From: Baffinella frigidus | Lineage: Eukaryota; Cryptophyceae; Cryptomonadales; Baffinellaceae | Assembly: GCA_026770585.1 (NCBI GenBank) | Contig: MU646379.1 | Location: 416,336 to 426,598 of the forward strand | Length of the DNA stretch: 10,263 bases | Reading direction: 5' to 3' | Part shown: positions 8,101-10,263 of the stretch, piece after piece | Layout of the letters: the number at the start of each line of letters is the position of its first letter | How positions within the stretch are numbered: the first letter of the stretch is position 1 | Notes under the pieces: model-generated | Databases searched by the model: none | Told to the model about the DNA's origin: nothing | Seen by the model: only the letters and a program-made list of their open reading frames with translations | Made by a program: the position numbers and the translations under genes

Positions 8101-9377
8101 CCCTACACCATACACCCTACACCATACACCCTACACCATACACCATACACCCTACACCCTACACCCTACACCATACACCCTACACCCTACACCCTACACC
8201 ATACACCCTACACCATACACCCTACACCATACACCCTACACCATACACCATACACCCTACACCCTACACCATACGCCTCACCACCCTGGAGGCAACCCAC
8301 GGGCAAATCTTAAGTTAATCTCTCACAGATGCCATCCGATTCTGGTGGCATTTGTATGGCAGTTGACTTAAGAAACCATCGATTTGCCCAACAGTTGCCT
8401 CCAGGGTGGATCGCATGCGCGCCTGTCTCACGCTCCTGGCGCGCCTACACCTTAAACTTAAACCCTACACCCTCCACCCTACACCCTAAACCCTAAACCC
8501 CAAGCCCTACACCCCAAGCTCTACACGCTGCACCCCACACCCTAAACCCTACAACATACACTCTAAAACCTACACCGAAACACCTCAACCCTACATCCTA
8601 CACCCTAAACCCTAAACCTTAAACCCTAAACCCCACGCCCTAAACCCCACGCCCTACACCCTGCACCCCACACCTTAAACCCTACACCATCCGCTCTACA
8701 ACCTGCACCGTATCACCTCAACCCTGAACCCTCAACTCTTCCTGGCAGGCGATGCTGATGTCGGCGACGCTCTCGGAGGACTTGGACGTTCTCAAGGGCC
8801 TGGTCAACCCCAAACCCCCCTATGATGTATTTGTTAAGGGTGTATGAGCCTACTACAACCCCAAACCCCAAACCCCAAACCCCAAACCCTCAACCCTAAA
8901 AAGCAGACTCTCAACCCTACACGCTACACCATGTGATGCACAACCCGGTGACGCTGCTGGGGCTTGAGAAAGCCCCATCAGCGTCTCTAGAGACGAGTGG
9001 CGCGGGTTCAGATGTTTGCTAACCCCTGAAGCCCCATCAGCTGCTCGAGGACCGGACCACACTATAAACACGAAACCGTAAACCCCAAACACCACGGCAC
9101 CACGACGCGACGACACCACGACACCAACCCCTAAACCATAAACCATAAACCATAAACTATAAACCCCAATTCCCAAACCCCAAACCCCAAACCCCGACAC
9201 CACGACACCACGACGCCACGACACCAACCCCTCAACAATAAACCATAAACCCCAAACCCCACACCCCACACCCTCAACCCTAAAACCCAAACTCTCAAAC
9301 ACCAGGTGATGCACAACCCGGTGACGCTTCAGCTCGAGGACCAGACCGCAGCCTCGGGACAGCTCTCTCAGTACGCC
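4016..9377 (+). CDS. DDX56/DBP9-like: DEAD-box ATP-dependent RNA helicase, DDX56/Dbp9 type (seven exons, both ends missing)
   Basis: Joining 4016-4099, 4287-4424, 4953-5021, 5763-5825, 6921-7130, 8749-8802 and 9306 to about 9377 gives about 230 residues in one uninterrupted frame. In order these hold the Q-motif region (GWVKPTDVQ), motif I (ARTGSGKT), Ia (PSRELVEQV), Ib (STPARL), II ([12 protein letters not shown]) and III (MSATLSED), then [10 protein letters not shown]. The text around the motifs, notably [22 protein letters not shown], and NPVTL after motif III, matches the DDX56/Dbp9 branch rather than other DEAD-box families. Known members act in the nucleolus in 60S ribosomal subunit assembly. 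The family length is near 550-600 residues, so the N-terminal tip and the whole second RecA domain (motifs IV-VI) are outside the window or lost. Six introns (187, 528, 741, 1095, 1618 and 503 bases) are all phase 0; five start GT and one GC. No frameshift or stop occurs in the seven exons, so the gene appears functional as far as seen. Confidence 0.9.
4166..4186. repeat. Perfect 8-base hairpin in the first intron
   Basis: GGGCGTCG, ACTTC, CGACGCCC form a perfect stem with a 5-base loop. Otherwise this 187-base intron (4100-4286) holds no element; its 3' half becomes CCCAAACCC-rich before the acceptor. Confidence 0.6.
4287..4424 (+). CDS. DDX56/DBP9-like: Helicase exon 2 of those seen: Walker A / motif I
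   Basis: 46 codons beginning [20 protein letters not shown] and containing [16 protein letters not shown]. The ARTGSGKT P-loop binds the ATP phosphates. The acceptor is CCCCAG at 4281-4286, at the end of a CCCAAACCC-rich stretch; the donor is CAG|GTACAC at 4425. Only eight bases separate this donor from the start of a MITE at 4433. Confidence 0.93.
4433..4638. mobile_element. MITE family 4, copy 2, inside a helicase intron
   Basis: The same ends and order as the copy at 2205-2409: CCACCAGCAACCCGTAGCAG, CCCTACGGTAGGAAACCCTA, a CCGAAGAGATTTCTTCGG hairpin, and CTGCAACGGGTTGCTGGTGG. CT lies on both sides. It starts eight bases after a 5' splice site, so the donor survived an insertion very close to it. 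Non-coding. Confidence 0.9.
4641..4735. repeat. Degenerate short repeats (GGAACACGGA-type)
   Basis: Words such as GAAATGCGACACCCGAAATG, then GGAACACGGAAAACG, GGGACACGGAACACGGAAG recur imperfectly with a period near 9-14 bases. This is intron sequence without coding signal. Confidence 0.5.
4827..4950. repeat. Interstitial telomere-like array, C-rich strand (CCCTAAA variants)
   Basis: Runs of CCCTAAACCCTAAACCCTAA are mixed with CCCTAATC and CCCTCAA variants, ending just before the acceptor at 4952. The 7-base CCCTAAA unit equals the plant and algal-type telomere repeat. Here it supplies the pyrimidine-containing tract upstream of a splice site, so it is interstitial and not a chromosome end. 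Confidence 0.88.
4953..5021 (+). CDS. DDX56/DBP9-like: Helicase exon 3 of those seen: motif Ia
   Basis: 23 codons, [20 protein letters not shown] then VRQ. PSREL is motif Ia, which contacts the RNA backbone. The acceptor is TTCACAG ending at 4952, after a telomere-like CCCTAAA array. The donor CAG|GTCTCT at 5022 runs straight into a long CT microsatellite. The internal ATG at 4953 is not the start of the protein, since motif I is upstream. Confidence 0.92.
5022..5236. repeat. Long CT/GTCT microsatellite starting at the donor site
   Basis: The intron begins GTCTCTCTCT and continues as CT-rich repeats for over 200 bases. A longer unit, TCTCTCGCACACTGCCTTCC, occurs twice (near 5063 and 5105), with GTCTCTGTCTCTG variants. 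A pyrimidine tract at the 5' end of an intron, fused to the splice donor, is unusual. Long serine/leucine or arginine/glutamate frames here are low-complexity artefacts. Confidence 0.95.
5237..5762. other. Mostly unique intron sequence
   Basis: Apart from the 24-base tandem at 5421-5484, no repeat or element pair is seen. A minus-strand frame is open from about 5590 down into the CT repeat, but it has no recognisable domain and no exon-like codon bias, so I do not call it a gene. The last 50 bases become T/G-rich before the acceptor at 5762. Confidence 0.5.
5421..5484. repeat. 24-base tandem repeat with internal GTTGAC/GTCAAC symmetry
   Basis: The unit GTTGACGCCTCGGTGTCAAC plus ATAA is present about two and a half times, the first with a T for C change. 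Each unit begins GTTGA and ends TCAAC, so each is itself a weak palindrome. The GTTGAC word recalls the R1 repeats, but the rest is different. Confidence 0.8.
5763..5825 (+). CDS. DDX56/DBP9-like: Helicase exon 4 of those seen, with a GC donor
   Basis: 21 codons, [20 protein letters not shown] then Q. The length exactly fills the gap between motif Ia and the next exon when compared with the general DDX56 layout. The acceptor is GTGTGCAG ending at 5762. The donor reads CAG|GCATGC, so the next intron is GC-AG; no GT keeps the frame equally well nearby. A partial copy of this exon sits about 140 bases downstream at 5965. Confidence 0.85.
5842..5952 (+). repeat. Dispersed repeat R1, copy 4 (in the helicase GC-AG intron)
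   Basis: It contains CTATTTTGGCTCACCGATTT, GGTGAGCTCGGGATGGTTG, AAAGTTGACGGGTTTGTACT and GAACGTTGACTTGAG, in the same order as the inverted copy at 1275-1445. It begins 16 bases after the GC donor at 5826. Confidence 0.65.
5965..6002 (+). pseudogene. Partial, decayed copy of helicase exon 4
   Basis: CTGTTCGCAGCGCTGACGTA followed by CTACCCTCCATCC matches the exon start TGTTCGCTGCGCTGACGTAC (5764-5783) and its continuation, with a deletion of about 4 bases that breaks the frame. It lies 140 bases after the true exon, in the intron, and leads directly into a 71-base block (5999) that recurs next to the exon 5 copy. Confidence 0.75.
5999..6069 (+). repeat. 71-base intron block, copy 1
   Basis: CATCCGCACATGCTCGGTGC, TTCCCCGGCACTACGCCTAC and GATCCGCGGCTTAATCCGTA are repeated nearly exactly at 6823-6893. 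A partial third occurrence, GCATTCCCCGGCACTA, is at 6236-6251, where a MITE interrupts it. Each full copy sits next to a broken exon copy. Confidence 0.85.
6101..6228. mobile_element. Inverted-repeat element (AAGGGTGCACGATCTAATTC), 128 bp
   Basis: The left arm AAGGGTGCACGATCTAATTC continues CGGCGCAGCC. The right arm inverted reads AAGGGTGGACGACCTGATTC then CGGCATCAACC. Matching continues imperfectly for about 60 bases, so nearly the whole element folds. It contains ACGGTAGCACCCTACGG near its centre. Non-coding; single copy here. Confidence 0.75.
6252..6424. mobile_element. MITE family 1, copy 2, with TA target duplication
   Basis: The ends AGCCACACAGCGGGCTACGA and GAAGTCCGCTGTGTGGC and the interior match 395-558 closely. 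TA stands on both sides (6250-6251 and 6425-6426). The flanking GCATTCCCCGGCACTA is the start of the 71-base block at 5999, whose uninterrupted form shows a single TA at this point, so an empty site is available for comparison within the window. Confidence 0.9.
6456..6630. mobile_element. MITE family 3, copy 2, with TA target duplication
   Basis: Arms AGAGCGTTTGCGGTAATTGT and ACAATTACCGCAAACGCTCT, a CCGGTTTTCCGG-rich stem, and a TTCTGGTACAAATG loop, as at 974-1149. If the TA dinucleotides at 6455-6456 and 6630-6631 are the target duplication, the element proper is GAGCG to CGCTC. It lies 30 bases after the family 1 element. TA duplications suggest mobilisation by a Tc1/mariner-type transposase, by analogy. 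Confidence 0.9.
6670..6728. repeat. Short degenerate telomere-like tract
   Basis: CCCCAACCCCAAACTCCAAA, then CCATAAACCCTAAACC and CAACCCTCAACCCTCC. It ends at the CTGCAG of the exon 5 copy, reproducing the arrangement array-acceptor-exon seen at true exons. Confidence 0.75.
6724..6783 (+). pseudogene. Partial copy of helicase exon 5 with its acceptor
   Basis: CTCCTGCAG followed by GCGATGGTGGCGCAAAAGAC and AGTGCTCGCAGC matches the true exon start at 6912 onward (GCGATGGGGGCGCAGAAGGC). Then about 30 bases are missing and CCCCCGCGCAGCACCT resumes, matching 6976-7000 with a further small gap. The retained acceptor could in principle compete with the real one 188 bases downstream; using it would break the protein. 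The 71-base block separates the two. Confidence 0.85.
6823..6893 (+). repeat. 71-base intron block, copy 2
   Basis: This matches 5999-6069 almost base for base (CATCCGCACATGCTCGACGC, TCCCCGGCACTTACGCCTAC, GATCCGCGGCTTAATCCGTA) and lies between the exon 5 copy and the true exon 5. It is followed by a poly-C run at 6899-6910. Confidence 0.85.
6921..7130 (+). CDS. DDX56/DBP9-like: Helicase exon 5 of those seen: motifs Ib and II (DEAD)
   Basis: 70 codons, the largest exon. It reads [74 protein letters not shown] is motif Ib; DEAD carries the Mg-binding and catalytic acidic residues; LLLSFGFE is typical of DDX56/Dbp9. The acceptor CTCCTGCAG ends at 6920 and follows a 12-base C run. The donor is CAG|GTGCGC at 7131. 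A broken copy of its 5' end and acceptor lies at 6724-6783. Confidence 0.95.
7160..7200. repeat. AT-rich 9-base tandem repeat
   Basis: ATTTATTTAATTTATTTAAT continues to about 7200, a 9-base unit repeated about four times shortly after the donor at 7131. It is a local drop in GC content in an otherwise GC-rich gene. Confidence 0.85.
7274..7422. mobile_element. Inverted-repeat element with TA flanks (TCTCAGAAAAGGGATTC)
   Basis: The left arm TCTCAGAAAAGGGATTCTAA and right arm TTAGAATCCCTTTTTGAGA, with inner pairs AAGTCAATTCC / GGAATTGACTT and AAGTTGAC / GTCAACTT, form arms of about 60 bases. TA lies at 7275-7276 and 7420-7421. It shares GTCAACTT and GTACAAAT words with R1 and family 3. Non-coding. 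Confidence 0.85.
7468..7642. mobile_element. Inverted-repeat element (ACCTACCCTAACACA)
   Basis: ACCTACCCTAACACA at the left is matched by TGTGTTAGGGTAGGT at the right. Inside are direct repeats of the type AACACATACNTACCCTCC followed by CACATACTC (7493 and 7578). The mixture of direct and inverted copies suggests an element that has duplicated part of its arm. Non-coding. Confidence 0.7.
7677..7828. mobile_element. Long-armed foldback element with TA flanks (TTTATCCGGGG)
   Basis: The left arm TTTTATCCGGGGGAACCTCT continues into TTTCTTTCATCTGATGGC and GAAAATTACTACACAA. The right arm is the inverse, ending CACCGGATAAA-like CTCCCCGGATAAAGC. The arms are about 60 bases with few mismatches. TA is present at 7678-7679 and 7826-7827. 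The GTGTAGTAATTTTC word reappears in the element at 10011. Confidence 0.88.
7868..8010. repeat. Telomere-like array, G-rich strand (TTTAGGG variants)
   Basis: Degenerate GGGTTAGGG, GGGTTTGCGGG and GGGTTCAGGG words finish with GGGTTTAGGGTTTAGGGTTT. It is in the opposite orientation to the other arrays in this gene, and within 60 bases is followed by a C-strand array, so the two face each other. Confidence 0.88.
8011..8069. repeat. Duplicated block (GCATGCGCGCCTGTCTCAC), copy 1
   Basis: ATCGCATGCGCGCCTGTCTC followed by a TGGCGCGC word recurs at 8410-8446. The preceding GCAATGATGCCGTGCC also occurs at 7848-7863. Each copy leads into a CCCTAAACCCTACACC array, so the duplication unit probably included the array start. 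Confidence 0.75.
8070..8276. repeat. CCCTACACCATACA minisatellite
   Basis: About 200 bases of alternating CCCTACA and CCATACA heptamers, with 14-base and 21-base higher-order patterns. The 7-base register equals that of CCCTAAA, so the array appears derived from telomere-like repeat by an A to C change. Frames reading [13 protein letters not shown] come only from this repeat. There are no unique spacers. Confidence 0.95.
8281..8409. mobile_element. Inverted-repeat element (CCACCCTGGAGGCAAC), 129 bp
   Basis: CCACCCTGGAGGCAACCCAC at the left and GTTGCCTCCAGGGTGG at the right, with inner pairs GGGCAAATCTTAAGTTAA / TTGACTTAAGAAACCATCGATTTGCCC-type and GATGCCA / TGGCATT. The inner GGCAAATC is shared with family 2 (629, 1805). 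It divides the minisatellite from the second copy of the flanking block at 8410. Confidence 0.82.
8410..8446. repeat. Duplicated block (GCATGCGCGCCTGTCTCAC), copy 2
   Basis: ATCGCATGCGCGCCTGTCTC then ACGCTCCTGGCGCGCC matches 8025-8066 with a short deletion, and again precedes a CCCTACACC array. Confidence 0.75.
8447..8740. repeat. Degenerate telomere-derived array up to the motif III exon
   Basis: About 290 bases of CCCTAAA, CCCTACACC, CCCCACGCCCTA and CCCAAGC heptamer-like variants, ending ACCCTCAACTCTTCCTGGCAG at the acceptor (8748). A segment CACCCTGCACCCCACACC is itself repeated (8528 and 8659 regions). Confidence 0.88.
8749..8802 (+). CDS. DDX56/DBP9-like: Helicase exon 6 of those seen: motif III (SAT)
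   Basis: 18 codons, [21 protein letters not shown] is motif III, which links ATP hydrolysis to unwinding. The acceptor CTGGCAG ends at 8748 after a long telomere-like array. The donor is CTG|GTCAAC at 8803, the only donor here not preceded by CAG. Joined to the next exon it gives [11 protein letters not shown], the expected family continuation. Confidence 0.9.
8841..8927. repeat. CCCCAAA/CCCTAAA array
   Basis: CAACCCCAAACCCCAAACCC continues as CCCTCAACCCTAAAAAGCAG and CTCAACCCTACACGC. It leads directly to the first, broken copy of exon 7, again giving the array-then-exon order. Confidence 0.85.
8934..9065 (+). pseudogene. Copy of helicase exon 7 split by an insertion of about 85 bases
   Basis: ATGTGATGCACAACCCGGTG ACGCT (8933-8955) equals the start of the true exon at 9306. 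The match resumes at about 9038 (CAGCTGCTCGAGGACCGGAC) and runs into CACACTATA like the tail after exon 7. Between them lies an insertion with a hairpin (GCTGGGGCTTGAGAAAGCCC), direct repeats of GCCCCATCAGC at 8972 and 9031, and a perfect 14-base palindrome, CGTCTCTAGAGACG. The insertion has a stop in the helicase frame (TGA in GGCTTGAGA), so this copy cannot serve as the exon unless the insertion is removed. Confidence 0.82.
9066..9300. repeat. Mixed CACCACGACAC and CCATAAACC arrays
   Basis: Two blocks of the pattern CACCACGACACCACGACRCC followed by AACCCCTAAACCATAAACC (about 9088-9170 and 9195-9255), then CCCCAAACCCCACACCC variants up to the acceptor at 9305. The block order is duplicated, so this is a higher-order repeat. 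Minus-strand frames rich in GVWGLGF are its translation and are not genes. Confidence 0.85.
9306..9377 (+). CDS. DDX56/DBP9-like: Helicase exon 7 of those seen (NPVTL segment); 3' end uncertain
   Basis: The frame [24 protein letters not shown] follows the acceptor AACACCAG (to 9305) in phase 0. HNPVTLxL is characteristic just after motif III in DDX56/Dbp9. Beyond SQYA the frame continues PLHQKRPRPHYI into a tandem repeat and no longer looks like the family. CAG|TACGCC at 9371/9372 is not a donor. CAG|GTAGCG at 9455/9456 would work in phase 0 but would add about 26 repeat-derived residues. The real 3' part may therefore be truncated, or the functional copy may be another of the three copies or lie beyond the window. 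Confidence 0.72.
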
Positions 9378-9471
9378 CCCCTCCACCAAAAACGGCCCAG
9401 ACCACACTATATCCAAGCCCTAAATCTTAGCCCTGAACGGTATGGTGGGGTCCAGGTAGCGGAAGGTCCTA

Positions 9472-9506
9472 CAGCCTACCGTAGTTAACACTGTAGGCTT
9501 AACTAC
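9472..9506. repeat. Nested hairpins between two exon 7 copies
   Basis: GTAGTTAA, CACTGTAGGC, TTAACTAC is a perfect 8-base stem at 9481-9506. It overlaps a second pairing, GCCTAC with GTAGGC. The CCTACCGTAG word is the one shared by several MITE families here. Possibly the remnant of an insertion that created or marks the boundary of the duplication. Confidence 0.6.
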
Positions 9507-9513
9507 CCTGTAT

Positions 9514-9596
9514 GTGACGCTTCAGCTCGAGGACCAGACCGCAGCCTCGGGACGGCTCTCCCAGTACGCCCCCCTCCACCAAAAACGGCCCCCCTC
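9514..9596 (+). pseudogene. Third, 5'-truncated copy of helicase exon 7
   Basis: GTGACGCTTCAGCTCGAGGA then CCAGACCGCAGCCTCGGGAC matches 9320 onward with only two or three changes, continuing through CAGTACGCCCCCCTCCACC and AAAAACGG. The first 14 bases of the exon and its acceptor are missing. The near-identity, including synonymous positions, points to a recent duplication of about 200 bases. Confidence 0.88.
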
Positions 9597-9835
9597 CACC
9601 AAAAACGGACCAGACCACACTATAAAACGGACCAGACCACACTATAAAACGGACCAGACCACTCTATATCCACAGAAACGGACCAGGCCACACTACATCC
9701 AAAAACGGACCAGACCACACTAAATCCAAAAACGGACCAGGCCACACTATATTCGCAGATTCGGAACAGGCCACACTACATTCGCAGATTCGGACCCGCC
9801 CACACTATATTCACAGATTCGGATTAGACCACACT
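9578..9835. repeat. Tandem array of a roughly 25-base unit (ACGGACCAGACCACACTAT)
   Basis: Units such as AAAACGGACCAGACCACACT with TATATCCA or TATATTCGCAG tails recur about ten times, drifting toward GATTCGGACCAGGCCACACT at the right. The first unit is already present right after exon 7 (9387-9413), so the array appears to have grown from the sequence next to the exon. No constant-repeat/unique-spacer structure. Confidence 0.92.
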
Positions 9836-9836
9836 A

Positions 9837-9937
9837 TCCCTTAAGTGCCCAGTAGGCTCATACGCCCTACCGTAGGGCCCTAGGACCTGCCTAGGACCTC
9901 TTTCGGGTCAATTTTGACCGGCTGGCCACTTGAGGGA
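9837..9937. mobile_element. Small MITE inserted in the tandem array, TA flanked
   Basis: TCCCTTAAGTG at the left and CACTTGAGGGA at the right, with GGGTCAATTTTGACC and CCCTACCGTAGGG hairpins inside. TA stands at 9835-9836 and 9938-9939. The array unit is interrupted at CACACTA and resumes as TATTCACAGATTCGG, as expected of an insertion. Confidence 0.85.
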
Positions 9938-10010
9938 TATTCACAGATTCGGGGCAGCTTTCATCGTGTGTTACACGCTTCTCGGGGCTGCCTCTCGAGG
10001 CTAGAAATGC

Positions 10011-10181
10011 GACTATTTTAAAACAGGGATTCTTTTACAAGTGAAATAAATAAATAACTGTGTAGTAATTTTCACACAAATAGGGGCATTTGGTCACGTA
10101 TCTCAAGTTATAACTTGAGATACGTGACCAGGCACGCCCGTGACTGGTACTAAATTTTAAACCCCTACATTTAAAATACTC
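10011..10181. mobile_element. Degenerate inverted-repeat element with a perfect 40-base central palindrome
   Basis: Ends GACTATTTTAAAA and TTTAAAATACTC are inverted repeats. The centre (10091-10130) is an exact palindrome, TGGTCACGTATCTCAAGTTA followed by its full inverse with no loop. GTGTAGTAATTTTC is shared with the element at 7677. The region is AT-rich against its surroundings. Non-coding. Confidence 0.75.
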
Positions 10182-10237
10182 CCTCTTTCAGCCTCGAGTG
10201 GTGTGGTGCCGAGTGGCGTGGGGCAGGTTCTCGCTGA

Positions 10238-10263
10238 ACCCTCAACCCTCAACCCTCAACCCT
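10238..10263. repeat. Start of a CCCTCAA telomere-like array at the window edge
   Basis: AACCCTCAACCCTCAACCCT runs off the window. At the helicase exons such arrays lie just upstream of acceptors, so another exon could follow shortly, which is inference. Confidence 0.7.

Noticed and set aside
8070-8276. Possible CRISPR array or [13 protein letters not shown] repeat protein
   Set aside because: The repeat is a continuous 7/14-base minisatellite with no unique spacers, and the reading frames exist only because the period is tolerated in every frame. The DNA is eukaryotic.
8853-9416. Minus-strand frame of 187 codons rich in GVWGLGF
   Set aside because: It is the reverse translation of CCCTAAACC-type arrays plus the antisense of helicase exon 7, with no domain.
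9578-9835. CRISPR-like repeats
   Set aside because: Units are contiguous and drift gradually, without spacers; it is a satellite array in a eukaryotic gene region.

Overview
The window looks like nuclear DNA of a eukaryote, most likely a microalga or related protist. Short GC-rich exons are flanked by GT-AG introns plus one GC-AG intron. Non-coding stretches are rich in CCCTAAA/TTTAGGG words, the telomere-type repeat of plants, green algae, dinoflagellates and several other algal groups. There are no bacterial operons, Shine-Dalgarno sites or recognisable RNA genes. I cannot fix the lineage; a prasinophyte-like green alga or a dinoflagellate are guesses.

Layout. Positions 1-130 may hold the last exon of an upstream gene. 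Positions 200-2620 are essentially gene-free and consist of nested inverted-repeat (MITE or foldback-like) elements and a dispersed GTTGAC-rich repeat. Positions 2742-3370 carry minus-strand coding signal: a broken or incomplete exon followed, in its 5' direction, by the start of a small CxxC zinc-site protein (ATG at 3370). Positions 3371-4015 separate that gene from a divergently transcribed plus-strand gene and may contain a shared promoter and the missing first exon.

From 4016 to about 9377 one gene dominates: a DEAD-box RNA helicase of the DDX56/Dbp9 type (60S ribosome assembly). Seven exons can be read: 4016-4099, 4287-4424, 4953-5021, 5763-5825, 6921-7130, 8749-8802 and 9306 to about 9377. 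They join in one frame and give the Q motif, motif I (ARTGSGKT), Ia (PSREL), Ib (TPAR), II (DEAD) and III (SAT). Every visible junction is phase 0. The second RecA domain (motifs IV-VI) is not in the window. About 650 bases of exon are spread over about 5.4 kb.

The introns hold most of the interest. They contain at least nine further inverted-repeat elements, several with TA flanks. They also hold interstitial telomere-like arrays in both orientations, CT microsatellites starting at a donor site, and a CCCTACACCATACA minisatellite. Broken copies of the gene's own exons 4, 5 and 7 lie next to the real ones. After exon 7 the sequence becomes a tandem array of a roughly 25-base ACGGACCAGACCACACTAT unit. 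The most notable patterns are recurrent partial exon duplication inside one gene's introns, and a palindromic CCTACNGTAGG word inside several otherwise unrelated element families.
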